Shown here one piece after another: positions 7,921 through 17,700 of a stretch of DNA of 64,000 bases. Position 1 is the first letter of the stretch, and each line of letters starts with the position of its first letter. The DNA lies in assembly GCF_014838825.1 (NCBI RefSeq), contig NZ_JACYMO010000001.1, positions 886,830 through 950,829 on the forward strand, in the 5' to 3' direction. This DNA is from Erwinia persicina (lineage in GTDB: Bacteria > Pseudomonadota > Gammaproteobacteria > Enterobacterales > Enterobacteriaceae). Made by a program: the position numbers and the translations under genes. The notes beneath the pieces are model-generated. The model was not told the origin of the DNA. It made no database searches and saw only the letters and a program-made list of their open reading frames with translations.

Positions 7921-10512
7921 TCAGAGGCATTCGCCGTTAAGTTGGATAACCGGCATCTGTGCCGTTGTTTTGCGTTCCCGGAGGTCGTAGATGACGCGGC
8001 ATTGCTTATCGCTGCCCTTGCCCCAGGAGACGGACAGTTGACCTTTTTGCGGCAGGCCGGTCAGATACACCTGACCGTTGTCACCCACGATGCCGGTAAT
8101 ATCTTCATGACCCGCGCTCCCCTGCAGTGAGGCTGTGGCGCCGAACGGGACCAGGGCCGATCCTCCGCGACGTTTCAGGGTCATCAGCACCTGATAACCC
8201 AGCCGGGTGGCAAAATCGGTTTTCACTACCGCGCCATGCGTTGGATATATCGTCTGCTGGTTCTGCGGCAAATCGACGTTGTCCGGTAACGTGCCCGGAT
8301 CCAGGCCAACACTGTTACGGCTGTAATCGGACAGATAAGGCACCACGGCGAAACCACGGGCATCGGTTTTACCGCCACCACTGGACAGGCTGACCCCTTC
8401 CGCACCCGGCGCGCTCACCAGCGCCACGGAACTCCCCAGCGAGCGCGACAGCGTCACACCTTCAGAGTGAACCACCGCGCCACCGCTCAGGTTGAGGTTC
8501 ATTGAGCGCATGGCTGTTGAATAGCCGTAACCCGCAGAAACGTTCCCTTTACTTCCCTGATAACCCAGGTTGAGGTTGCTGTTGCTGGCCTGATGCTGAT
8601 TGCCCCAGCCCTGCATCGCGCTGTATGACAGCGCACCGTCGCGGTTACTGCCGGAAATCCCTGCCTGGTTCTGGGTACGCCCGTGATTGTCGTGCGTGAT
8701 CAGGCTGTTGGCGTAACTGTTTTGCAGCGCAGGCGAATAGCTGAAAATACTGAACGGCACACTCATGTTGAACGAAACCTGCCGGTTTTCCGGCCAGTCG
8801 CCGTTGCCTTTCATCCGGTCGACGGTGTAATAAACGCCATAGCTGATGCCACGAACACTGCCGTTATAGCCAGATGAGAGACTGGTCAGCGTTTTGGTAG
8901 ATCCCCAGTAATCATCGCGAGTGGCGCGCAGGCTGAGCGATCCGTATTCGGCAAGCTGCTGAGTGACCTGGGTCTGAAAGCTGCTCCGACGCCGGCTGAG
9001 TGTCCAGGGTGAAACCTCCTCCTTTTGCGCATAGCCCATGCTGTTGTACTCGCCAAAACTGTAATAATTCCGGGTGGAGTAACGCAGCGCGGTCAGATCA
9101 AAGGAGGTTCCGGTGGTCAGTAAGCTTTTGGCATAGCGTAAGCGCCAAGAGCCGCCCGCCTGACGTTGGTTATCCTCTGTCCGGGTGCTGGAAAAGGTCG
9201 CATCGGCAGACATCGCGCCCAGGTCGCCCAGCGACACGCCCGACCCCATGCTCAGCGCACTGTAATTCTGCGACGTCAGCAGGCCACCGTAGAGCGTCAG
9301 ATTTTTCGGTAAACCGTAAACCAGCGTCGCCAGCATAAAGGCTGATTCACGTGATCCTTGCGTGGTGCCGCCATCATAACGGCCGGCAGTCACTTCATAT
9401 TTCACCGCCCCCGGACGCAGCATCACCGGCAGGGAGGAGTACGGCACCACGAAGCTGTGCACGCTGCCATCCGCTTCTGTCACTGCCACGTCAAGGTCAC
9501 CAGACGTGCCTGCCTGATAAAGATCGTTGATTTCGAACGGCCCGGGCGCAACGTAGGTTTCATAAACAACATAGCCATTCTGACGCACGGTAACGCGGGC
9601 GTTGCTGCCCGCCACGCCGTTAATCAGCGGCGCGAAACCCCGCAGCCGTGAAGGCATCATCTGTTCGGATGAATTCAGTTGCACCCCGCGGAACGGCACG
9701 CCGTCCAGCACATCGCTGCCGGTATTGGCTTCCCCCATCGTCAGGCGTGAACGCCAGTCGCGAATATCACGCGATAAGTAGGTGCTGGAAAAACGCGTGC
9801 TGTTGTTATCGTTGCCACCAGCGTCAGAATGGCTGTGTGTCAGGGTGCTGCGCAGACGCCATGCACCGGCATTGGCACCGGTCTGCACGTTGGCAAACAG
9901 GTTATTGCTGGTACGGGCATCGCTGTTAAGCCTTTGCTCATTGCGACCGGCACTGACGTTGTAGTTAAGCAGCATGGCAGGGATCCCGTCGTCCCACTGA
10001 GACGGATCCATCTGGCTGTCTGCGCCAGGCTGCATCGCCACCTGCGGAATACTCACGTCCAGGCGCAGGCGTGATAAATCAAATTTCACCGCCGACTGTG
10101 GGATCAGTGTGGTCAAATCCTCTACCGGCTTGTCGTGGGCTAAGCCCTGGAATGCGGGTAACTGGTCAACGTTAACGCCCAGCTCAGTCAGCAACCCGGG
10201 GGTCAGCGCTGGCGCGATATTGCCGCGCGCATTTTTGGCAAACGTCAGCTCGCGGGATATCGCTTCGTGCTGGTTGACAAAAATCGTCACCGGGTAAGTC
10301 CCTTCCGCCATGCCGCCTGCCTGTGAAAACGCAGAAAGATCGACATCAGAGGTGCCGGCACCCAGCATCAGCAGGTCCGGGTCAAAATAGTCAGCGGCCC
10401 ACGCGTTCTGGCCCCCGATGACGATAAATAGCGCAAGCGTCTTGCGCAGGAAGGCGCGGCTGCTGGCTGCGATGTCGTCAGTCCCTATACAGGATGTGAA
10501 TTTCTTACTCAA
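7921..10512 (-). CDS. Fimbrial outer-membrane usher
   Basis: This 863-residue PapC/FimD-family usher forms the outer-membrane pore that accepts chaperone-pilin complexes and assembles the fibre. After a signal peptide (ending near NAWAADYFD) come the N-terminal chaperone-binding domain, the long beta-barrel with its plug (VPFRGVQLNSSEQMMPSRLR, then GFAPLINGVAGSNARVTV), and the C-terminal domains (PFGATASL, GQVYLTGLP, paired Cys at CRVIYD and GECL). The start codon appears to be TTG, behind AGGGAACC, because the upstream frame reaches a stop without an ATG. It lies between the third chaperone and the adhesin gene. Confidence 0.92.
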   Translation of the reverse strand: MSKKFTSCIGTDDIAASSRAFLRKTLALFIVIGGQNAWAADYFDPDLLMLGAGTSDVDLSAFSQAGGMAEGTYPVTIFVNQHEAISRELTFAKNARGNIAPALTPGLLTELGVNVDQLPAFQGLAHDKPVEDLTTLIPQSAVKFDLSRLRLDVSIPQVAMQPGADSQMDPSQWDDGIPAMLLNYNVSAGRNEQRLNSDARTSNNLFANVQTGANAGAWRLRSTLTHSHSDAGGNDNNSTRFSSTYLSRDIRDWRSRLTMGEANTGSDVLDGVPFRGVQLNSSEQMMPSRLRGFAPLINGVAGSNARVTVRQNGYVVYETYVAPGPFEINDLYQAGTSGDLDVAVTEADGSVHSFVVPYSSLPVMLRPGAVKYEVTAGRYDGGTTQGSRESAFMLATLVYGLPKNLTLYGGLLTSQNYSALSMGSGVSLGDLGAMSADATFSSTRTEDNQRQAGGSWRLRYAKSLLTTGTSFDLTALRYSTRNYYSFGEYNSMGYAQKEEVSPWTLSRRRSSFQTQVTQQLAEYGSLSLRATRDDYWGSTKTLTSLSSGYNGSVRGISYGVYYTVDRMKGNGDWPENRQVSFNMSVPFSIFSYSPALQNSYANSLITHDNHGRTQNQAGISGSNRDGALSYSAMQGWGNQHQASNSNLNLGYQGSKGNVSAGYGYSTAMRSMNLNLSGGAVVHSEGVTLSRSLGSSVALVSAPGAEGVSLSSGGGKTDARGFAVVPYLSDYSRNSVGLDPGTLPDNVDLPQNQQTIYPTHGAVVKTDFATRLGYQVLMTLKRRGGSALVPFGATASLQGSAGHEDITGIVGDNGQVYLTGLPQKGQLSVSWGKGSDKQCRVIYDLRERKTTAQMPVIQLNGECL

Positions 10513-10564
10513 GGTGGTTCCCTGCTCTGCAATAAATGATTAGCCATGCCGGTTTGAGCCGGCA

Positions 10565-11317
10565 TTAAAATGTCTGGCGCTGCACTGGCGTCGCCCGGCT
10601 GTCTTCACCGATCGCCTGCCATTCCACCGCGCTTCGCGAACCGCGTGCGACGGGATAACGTTGCTGGCCTTTTGGCGGTACCAGCTTGCGCAGCTCTGCG
10701 GCTGGCAGTGGCTTATCCCCCACTTTCAGCTGACTGAAATTGATGTAAAAAGGGGTCGGATTATCGACAACCAGTGCATCACCTTGCAGGCTGAAAACCA
10801 GCTGTTCAGATGCCCTGGTGACGCCACCAGCCGGCAATCCCTGCGGTCGGTAAAACAGCTTCATGTTGTTCACTAATGCCACCACCAGTTGCCCCCCGGC
10901 CTGACGGGTTTTATCCGGTACCGACGGGATCCCTTTTACCGAAAGGTAAAAAATGGACTCCCTGTCCTGCGGCAGAGAACTGTCGGTGAGGCGGATCCGC
11001 AGCGTCAGCTGCTCGCCAGGGTCAACACGTTTCAGCGGCGGCGTCACCAGCATCGGGATGGCCTTTGCCGGTGCGCTGATGTCCCCCGCCGCCGGTAAGC
11101 CGGTGTTAACATCAACGGCGCGTATCCATGACTGCATCAGATAGGCCCTGGGGGTATTGTTGGTCAGTGACCAGGTGATGCCTTTGTTCTCCGCCCCCGG
11201 ATAGACCAGCCGGAACTGATTCACTGACAGCCCCTCCGGCGGAGCCTGTGCAGCGAGGCACGGCGACGTCGCTGTCAACGCGGCGATCAACACAGGCAGT
11301 ATCAGCAAAGGCTTCAT
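10565..11317 (-). CDS. Periplasmic fimbrial chaperone 3 (PapD-like)
   Basis: The 250-residue product has a signal peptide ending near CLAAQA, then two immunoglobulin-like domains. The N-terminal domain holds the pilus-chaperone hallmark region (QDRESIFYLSVKGIPSV) and the C-terminal domain holds VDNPTPFYINFSQL. Such chaperones donate a beta strand to pilin subunits in the periplasm. The start overlaps the stop of the preceding chaperone gene by four bases (ATGA), so the two are translationally coupled. It directly precedes the usher. Confidence 0.9.
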   Translation of the reverse strand: MKPLLILPVLIAALTATSPCLAAQAPPEGLSVNQFRLVYPGAENKGITWSLTNNTPRAYLMQSWIRAVDVNTGLPAAGDISAPAKAIPMLVTPPLKRVDPGEQLTLRIRLTDSSLPQDRESIFYLSVKGIPSVPDKTRQAGGQLVVALVNNMKLFYRPQGLPAGGVTRASEQLVFSLQGDALVVDNPTPFYINFSQLKVGDKPLPAAELRKLVPPKGQQRYPVARGSRSAVEWQAIGEDSRATPVQRQTF

Positions 11318-12060
11318 GGCTTTTCTCCGCGTTGTACGGCCGCTGAGTGCAAGGGACTGTTACCCCCATAATCATTAATGACACTCCACTGTGCCTGTCG
11401 CACAGGCCCGTTGACCGGGTAACTGGCCTGTGAGAAAGGCGCAATCATCGGCACAATCGCGCGCGCAGCGACCTCCCTGCCGTCAAACACCAGACGGGAG
11501 AGTGTCAGGAAGTAAGGGGTCGGATTGTTCACCACAACGTTGCCGTCCTGATGATGAAACGTCAGACGCCCCTGCGCGTCTTCCGCGCTCAGTGGCAAAC
11601 CCACCGGGCGATAAAACACCTTGATGGTGTTCTTAATACCCACTGATACACGCGCCGCCAGCGAGGTATCTTCTGACGCACTGGATTGCGTCATCGACGG
11701 AACAGCCATCGCGGTGAAATAAAACACCGATTCGCGATCGGCAGGCAGCGCCGCGTCCCCTTTGCGCACAATGCGCAGCGTGTTTTTGCTGTTCGCTTCC
11801 AGACGGAACAGCGGTGGCGTGGTCATAAAGGGTGCGGCTTCACCGCCCTGCGGTGACCCGATTACCGCCGACTGCAGCAGATAGGGCCGGGAGCCGTAGT
11901 TTTGAACCGTCAGCGTTTGTGTGCTGTCGGTGGACAGGAAAATCACCCGTGTACGACTGAGGCTGACGCCTCCCTCTGCAGCGGAGACATCCTGCATCAG
12001 CGACATCATGAACCCGATCACCAGACCGGTCCGGCGTAAAAATGGAGGAATAAAATGCAC
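11314..12060 (-). CDS. Periplasmic fimbrial chaperone 2 (PapD-like)
   Basis: The 248-residue product has a signal peptide (cleavage near DVSAAEGG), the G1-strand region and the family signature ADRESVFYFTAMAVPSM, followed by VNNPTPYFLTLSRLVF in the second domain. It shares this layout with the two other chaperones in the operon but is clearly divergent from both. It begins only nine bases beyond the stop of the preceding minor pilin gene. It probably serves a particular minor subunit, which is inference from operon order. Confidence 0.9.
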   Translation of the reverse strand: MHFIPPFLRRTGLVIGFMMSLMQDVSAAEGGVSLSRTRVIFLSTDSTQTLTVQNYGSRPYLLQSAVIGSPQGGEAAPFMTTPPLFRLEANSKNTLRIVRKGDAALPADRESVFYFTAMAVPSMTQSSASEDTSLAARVSVGIKNTIKVFYRPVGLPLSAEDAQGRLTFHHQDGNVVVNNPTPYFLTLSRLVFDGREVAARAIVPMIAPFSQASYPVNGPVRQAQWSVINDYGGNSPLHSAAVQRGEKP

Positions 12061-12069
12061 AGCGACCCC

Positions 12070-12633
12070 TTACTGGTAGGCAAAATCGAAGGTCACGCTG
12101 GCATTCAGCGCCCCGCTTCTGGTGGCGGTATCACTGCATTTATTGCCACAGGAGAGCGCCGCTTTAAGGGGAATGCTGACGCTGCCCCCGTCAAAATGGG
12201 TTTGGTCCAGGGCTACCGGCAGCAGCGTGTTGTTATCCACCACGTCCCCTGTTGAGGTGACAAGCCGTACCCCGTAATTAATGGCCTGGGACGCTGCCGG
12301 TTGCAGGAACAGGAAGTCGCCGGAACCGGTATTACCTGCGCCAGAGACCTTCACGCCAGGTTTTTGCACCGCACCGACAAACCCGGCGCATTGCGTGAGG
12401 GTGATCGTCAGCGGTAACGGATCGGCCAGGCTGTCCCCGTTTCTGATGGCGGAAGACTGCACTGCACCAAAATCAATTACCGGCGGCGCTGAAACCTGAC
12501 AGGTAGGTGCCTGAAATGTCGCCGTAAACTGCACGTCAGTGGCCATCGCCCCGGTGGACAGGCTCAGCAGGCACAGGCAAAGCGAACCCCTCAGGGCAAC
12601 GAAGTGCTCTGATAATGTGTTTTGATTTTTCAT
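12070..12633 (-). CDS. Minor fimbrial subunit B
   Basis: This 187-residue pilin-type protein has a signal peptide ending near GAMATDVQF, the paired Cys typical of pilin domains (TCQVSAP and TQCAGF), and the C-terminal pattern of alternating residues ending in VTFDFAYQ with the penultimate Tyr needed for chaperone recognition. It is followed after about 20 bases by the other minor pilin upstream and by chaperone 2 downstream. A minor or adaptor pilin role is inferred from position; the major subunit is the first gene of the operon. Confidence 0.85.
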   Translation of the reverse strand: MKNQNTLSEHFVALRGSLCLCLLSLSTGAMATDVQFTATFQAPTCQVSAPPVIDFGAVQSSAIRNGDSLADPLPLTITLTQCAGFVGAVQKPGVKVSGAGNTGSGDFLFLQPAASQAINYGVRLVTSTGDVVDNNTLLPVALDQTHFDGGSVSIPLKAALSCGNKCSDTATRSGALNASVTFDFAYQ

Positions 12634-12654
12634 TGTGTCTGTCTGTTAAAAGCG

Positions 12655-13197
12655 TTAGGGAAAAATAAAGGCGAATGTGATGTTGGCATTTACTGCACCC
12701 GCCGTCAGCGGCGGATCGCCGGCGCTGCGCACCAGGCCAACAGAAAAGGGCTGAACAGAGCCGCCATCGTCCTGAGCGATCGCCACCGTATCGCCGGGCG
12801 CGACCGTTCCAGCCGCGTTATAAAAATCTTTCAGATTGTTCAGCGTGCCTTTTTTCAGCATAAAACCGACGTGGCTGGCCGATGAATTACCCGCACGGAA
12901 CAGCCGCGTATCAGTGAGTTGGGACGATTCACCACTCACCGTCATTGATGGCGCCTGCCCTTTCATCCCTTCACAGTTCACACTCACGTCCAGCGGAAGA
13001 ATTTGCGCAGTCCCGTCTGAGAATTCCGTAATATTGTGGCGATCGAAGCGCAGGGTTGGCGTGTCGATCGCGACCTGGCAGTGTCCATCCATCACGGTGG
13101 CGGTAAAGTCTGTCGTTGCTGCGATGGCCTGGCCGACGGTTATTCCGCACAACATCAGCAAGATGCCTGACGAAAACGAATCAATGAAGCGCGCCAT
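12655..13197 (-). CDS. Minor fimbrial subunit A
   Basis: The product has about 180 residues, with a signal peptide (MARFIDSFSSGILLMLCG to AIAATTDF) and pilin-type Cys at GHCQVAID and SVNCEGM. It ends in NITFAFIFP, a donor-strand-style C-terminus. The ATG at 13197 is preferred to the frame start at 13233 because GGAG precedes it and it gives a normal signal peptide. Its first 17 bases overlap the end of the first chaperone gene, again pointing to coupled translation. Confidence 0.82.
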   Translation of the reverse strand: MARFIDSFSSGILLMLCGITVGQAIAATTDFTATVMDGHCQVAIDTPTLRFDRHNITEFSDGTAQILPLDVSVNCEGMKGQAPSMTVSGESSQLTDTRLFRAGNSSASHVGFMLKKGTLNNLKDFYNAAGTVAPGDTVAIAQDDGGSVQPFSVGLVRSAGDPPLTAGAVNANITFAFIFP

Positions 13198-13897
13198 GGA
13201 AGGTCTCCGTACCGCCGAAATCGTTAATGGCAACCCACTGCGCGTTCCCCTGCACGGCGCTCACCGGATAGAGACGGGAAGCGTAGGGCGCGATCATGCT
13301 GGTGCCTTTGATCACATCAAGCGGAACCTTTTTGCCATCGATCGTCAGTTTGTTGAGCGAGATAAAATAAGGTGTCGGGTTTGTCACTCTGGTGGACTGA
13401 CCCTCGCGAGAAAACTGCAGTTTTCCCATCGCTTCTTTCTGGGTGATCGGTAAATTATCCGGGCGATAGAACAGCTTCACGGTATTACCGGTAGCAACCT
13501 GAAGGTTACCGCCGACGTTGTTTTTCTTGCTATCGTCAATGGCTTTCCCGGTCGGAATGGCCGTGATAGTTAAATAAGATACCGACTCCCGATCCTGCGG
13601 CAGACCATCCGACTTTTTCAGAATACGAATTTTATTATCAGCATCGGGTTCAATGCGAAAAAGCGCAGGCGTTGGCATAAATACACTGCTTGCAGACTTC
13701 GCTGTCAGATTGTCATCAATGCCGACGCTAATGAGATAAGGTTGACGATGAGACCGGTTGCTGATATCAATGCTCTTACCACTTTCCGATGCCAGGTAAA
13801 TAATACGTGATGCACCAACAGCGATATTCGCCATTGACACGGGCACCTGTAATATAATCAGGCTAATCAGTAACACCCATTTTTGATATAACTTCAT
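13181..13897 (-). CDS. Periplasmic fimbrial chaperone 1 (PapD-like)
   Basis: The 238-residue product has a signal peptide (MKLYQKWVLLISLIILQV, then SMANIAVG) and the chaperone hallmark PQDRESVSYLTITAIPTG. The second domain carries VTNPTPYFISLNKL. It is the first chaperone after the major pilin, the usual place for the chaperone that serves the main shaft subunit. The gap to the pilin gene holds a strong hairpin, so this gene and those downstream are probably expressed at a lower level than the pilin. Confidence 0.9.
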   Translation of the reverse strand: MKLYQKWVLLISLIILQVPVSMANIAVGASRIIYLASESGKSIDISNRSHRQPYLISVGIDDNLTAKSASSVFMPTPALFRIEPDADNKIRILKKSDGLPQDRESVSYLTITAIPTGKAIDDSKKNNVGGNLQVATGNTVKLFYRPDNLPITQKEAMGKLQFSREGQSTRVTNPTPYFISLNKLTIDGKKVPLDVIKGTSMIAPYASRLYPVSAVQGNAQWVAINDFGGTETFHGALH

Positions 13898-13918
13898 TGT
13901 CTTTTCTGCCAGTAAAAT

Positions 13919-13950
13919 GAAAAGAGAGGTTGTACAGAACCTCTCTTTTC
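13919..13950 (-). terminator. Hairpin between the major pilin and chaperone genes
   Basis: Thirteen-base arms (GAAAAGAGAGGTT and its complement) surround a six-base loop between the first and second genes of the fimbrial operon. In transcript sense the right arm ends in TTTTC and is followed by ATTTT. In pap-type operons such a stem partly terminates transcription and protects the pilin message. The same role here is inference. Confidence 0.7.
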
Positions 13951-13985
13951 TGAACGCTTAATTCCCCGTGACGGGCAACCTACAC

Positions 13986-14498
13986 TTAGTTGCTGATGTA
14001 GGAGATTTTGATCGGTGCATGGTAAGCACCCGGCATGACATTCGCTTTGTCCAGTACCGCCATACCGGTGCTGAAGGTATAACTCAGTGAACCAGACGCA
14101 TCAGCAACCACAGGAATGCTGGTATTGTTGGTCACTGCCGTGGTGTTGTCTTCACTGGTCAGCATGAAGCCTGCGGTCTGTGCCACATCACTCATAAAGA
14201 GTGTTTCATTACCTGCACCCACGATGCCGCTCACCTGCAGCGCACCGGCTTCATTTTCGCTACAGTTTTTCAGGGTAACCAGCAGTGGCTCATTGCCAAC
14301 CTGCTTTTTCGGCGTGTCAAAATCAGTTTTATTAAAAGAACCGACATTCAGGGTTGCAGCACCATTATTTGCGGTAACTTCGCAAGTGGTATCGACAATT
14401 GTCCCTTGCAGCTCAACGTCAGCCTGAGTGGCAGCCTGAACCTGTCCCGCGACCGCAAAAATAATAGCAACGGGCGCAAGAGCGATAATTTTTTTCAT
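13986..14498 (-). CDS. Major fimbrial subunit (FimA-like pilin)
   Basis: This 170-residue protein is the first gene of the eight-gene fimbrial operon. It has a signal peptide (MKKIIALAPVAIIFAVAG to VQAATQADV), pilin Cys residues at TTCEVTANN and LKNCSENE, and a C-terminal strand ending HAPIKISYISN with the penultimate-region Tyr. It is more A+T-rich in its codons than the downstream genes, as is common for highly expressed pilins. Its place ahead of a hairpin and a chaperone gene supports the major-subunit call. Confidence 0.88.
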   Translation of the reverse strand: MKKIIALAPVAIIFAVAGQVQAATQADVELQGTIVDTTCEVTANNGAATLNVGSFNKTDFDTPKKQVGNEPLLVTLKNCSENEAGALQVSGIVGAGNETLFMSDVAQTAGFMLTSEDNTTAVTNNTSIPVVADASGSLSYTFSTGMAVLDKANVMPGAYHAPIKISYISN

Positions 14499-14540
14499 TA
14501 TAAAATCCTTCGTTAAATAGATGTCATTATGACAGAGATA

Positions 14541-14576
14541 ATACGTACATCAGTCTGTCTCAACTGATGTGCGTAT
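14541..14576 (-). promoter_or_regulatory. Thirteen-base inverted repeat ahead of the pilin gene
   Basis: ATACGTACATCAG (14541-14553) and CTGATGTGCGTAT (14564-14576) are inverted copies with one mismatch, separated by 10 bases, and lie 43-78 bases upstream of the pilin start. They may be an operator or, if transcribed, a leader hairpin. On the minus strand TTGAGA in the loop and TATTAT or CATAAT downstream could be promoter elements, but spacing does not fix one. Confidence 0.55.
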
Positions 14577-14636
14577 AATAAACACACGAAGGAAGGATAA
14601 ATATGGGAGGGGGATTATTTCAATGAAAGGCTCAGA

Positions 14637-14648
14637 CTACACGTGTAG
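14637..14648. promoter_or_regulatory. CTACACGTGTAG palindrome, candidate EvgA-type site
   Basis: This is a perfect 12-base palindrome about 140 bases upstream of the pilin start, between the fimbrial operon and evgS. E. coli EvgA is reported to bind inverted TGTARGAA-type half-sites (from memory); the half here is TGTAGGC with a shorter spacer. EvgA control of the fimbriae is a hypothesis. Confidence 0.4.
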
Positions 14649-14756
14649 GCAGTAGATTATTTCAAACCACTAACACCCAGCCTGAGATGGAACCGGCACA
14701 CAAAAAATATGTTATAGCTCATCTCAGAGAACAATAAAACTCCGGTAAAGCATGGC

Positions 14757-17700
14757 TTACTGCCCGGTGGAATGGGAATAATGTTTAATGGCGGCATTAA
14801 ACGCCGTTATTTGCTGTTTAAGCCGCTCAGTACCCTCCTGAATGACGTGGTATTCTCCGTTCGCCAGGGCATTTTCTAACGTCTCGGCCAGCCGCTGTAA
14901 CTCCGTCGCGCCAAGAAGCTGCATCGTACCGTTGATGCGGTGCAGATGGTGTTGCAGTAACGTCCATTCCTGTCGTCCGAATGCCTGCATAGCGGCGGTG
15001 AGATCCTTATCATTCTCCACCCGCGATTGTTCCAGCATCTGGCACATCAGTTTTTTATCGCCCAGGCTGTGCGCCTCAAGTGTCGGCATATCCACAAACG
15101 CTTCCAGCATCAGAAGGTTCGCGGGAAAATGTGCACCACTGAGCGCGGCTTTTAACTGCTGCAGGTCGATGGGTTTAAACAGACACAGGTTCATGCCTGC
15201 TGCCATGCACCGCTCTTTTTCATCCGTCTGTGCATTAGCCGTCAATCCCCAGATTAGGATCTGCTGATGGATTTCCCGAACCCTTTTCGTCAGCGTGATC
15301 CCGTCCATGTCTGGCATATTAAGGTCGGTTATCAGCAAATCATACTCACGTGAATTGATCAGATTCAGTGCATCCACCCCGTCTTCCGCTTCATCAACGT
15401 GATATCCCAGCGTATCCAGCTGCCGGCGCAGCAGCAGGCGATTGACCGGGTTATCTTCGGCAATCACGATGCGCAGCGTCGCCGGAAGATCCACCTCCTC
15501 CTGCGCCATCAGCGGCTCACCCTGCGCCTTGTCAGAAGTGCCTGTCATCAGGGTGACCGTCATGGTGGTTCCCGTGCCAGGCTGGCTGGTAATATTGATT
15601 TGCCCGGACATACGCTCGACTATCTCCCGACAAATCACCAGCCCGAGCCCTGATCCTGCACTGCGTTTACCCAATGCGGTCTGATGGAATGGCCTGAACA
15701 GCTGCTGCTGCTCTTGTTCGCTAATTCCCGCGCCGGTATCCCTGACGCTGAGTGAAAGAAACACCCGTTCCTCGCCCACCGCCTGGGTATGCGCTATCAC
15801 GTCAATGGCACCTTCTGAGGTAAATTTCACCCCGTTGCTGATCAGATTCGCCAGGACCTGTTTCGTCGCCTGAGGATCAAGCCACAGCATCTTCCCCTCT
15901 TCCAGACGGCAATCGGTTGTCAGCCGGAGGTTTTTCTGGCGTGCAAGCCCCTCAAAATTTGCCACCGTGGCGTGGATAAGCGATCGGAGATCCACCCATT
16001 CAGGTACCAGCATAAAGTTACCCGACTCGATCTTTTCCATATCAAGGACATCACCAATCAGGCCAATCAACGTTTGCGCCGTGCTGTAGGCCAGATCAAT
16101 CGCCTCTCTGGCTTCTTCAGGGCTCTGCTTATGCGTGGTTAACAGCTCAAGGAAACCCATAATGGAACTGACCGGCGTGCGGATCTCATGGCTCATATCC
16201 GCCAGGAACCGGCTTTTAGCCTGGTTGGCATCGATAGCTTTATCTTTCTCCACCTGCAACGCTTTCATCAGTTGCCGTGATTCCGTGATGTCCTGCCACC
16301 CGCAAATCAGCGTGGCGGGCATGTTTTCCGGCATCTGACATGAGGTGAGCCAGTGCAGAATAAGCCGGTCCTCTTCACCGTTGTTCAGCATCATCTGGTG
16401 GGTGATCACCTCCTCCGGGATCAGCCCCTGCTGGATGTCCTGCTGAACGTCAGGGAATATTTCCGCCAGCGGACTACGCCGGTCATAAAGGGAATAGCGC
16501 AGGGCATCACGCAGTGTCGGGGTAAAAAATTCGTTAAACGCGCTGTTAAAACTTTCCAGCTCTCCCTCGGGGGTGATCACGTAAACCGGCACCGGGATGG
16601 CATTAGAAAGCGTCTGTCGCAAGATCAGCTGATAGCTTAACGCGGCCTGAGAGGCTTTCCCCCGGCTGATGGCGCGCAGCAGGTAGACGCCCCACAACAG
16701 GCTGCTGATCACCAGCAAGGCCGCCAGGCCGGCCACCAGATAAAATGGCCGGTTGTACAAATTCCAGGTGCCTATTTTGACATCCGGTGCCTTAACCCAT
16801 TTTCCCGCGACGTTCAGAATTTCTTTCGGTGGAATATCATCCAGCGCTTTATTAAGAATACTTTGTAATTCCAGCGAGCCGCGCGGAATAGCAAAAGCAA
16901 TCTGTGCTGAAGGCTCATCAGGGATCCGCGTGTAACTCATTTTTTCAGGATAATAGTGATCGATGATAAACCGCGAAGCCAGTTGGGTAGAGACTACGGC
17001 ATCCACCTCTCCCAGCATCAGTTTACTCAGCGCGGTACTGGTGTTTTCGGCGATCACCCACGTCACGCCGGGGTATTTCTTTTTGAGTTTTTCACTCAGC
17101 GGATGATAAGCGGGGATCGCCACGCTGGAACCGGGCATCAGCATCTCCGGCTCATCGCTGCTGGCGCGCGTCACTAAAACAAAGGGAGTGGCGATAAAGG
17201 GGTGCGTGAACAGCATGTCTTCTTCACGCTCGACGCTATAGGTGGCCGTCGGCACCAGATCCCAGCCCCCCCTGCGCATAAGGTCGACCATGTCGCTGTT
17301 GGAATTAGCGATCACCGGCTGGAATGTTAACCCGGTCTGGATCTGGATCAGGTTCAGGATATCGCCAAGTAATCCTCTGATTTCATTGTTGTCATCCATC
17401 ATACTGAGCGGGGCATAATACGGATTAATCAGCACCTGCAACACGGGATGCCGGGCTATCCAGCGTTCTTCCCGTGGCGTAAATTTCATCGCCTTATTTA
17501 AAAATGACACATTGCCGGTATCGACCCAGGATTGTGCTACCTGTTTGTGTGTCTGTTCACTCAGGGAACTGATAAAGGTGTCGAGGATCCCCCGCAGTTG
17601 CCGCTGATTATCCAGCACGACAAAGTGGTTACCTGTCTGAGGTTCACGCCAGAATTTCACCATTTGCAGCGACTGATAAAAATCACGGGTAAGAATAAAG

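Noticed and set aside
14541-14576. Phase-variable invertible promoter like fimS
   Set aside because: The inverted copies are only ten bases apart and no recombinase gene is present, so a switch between these two copies is not possible.
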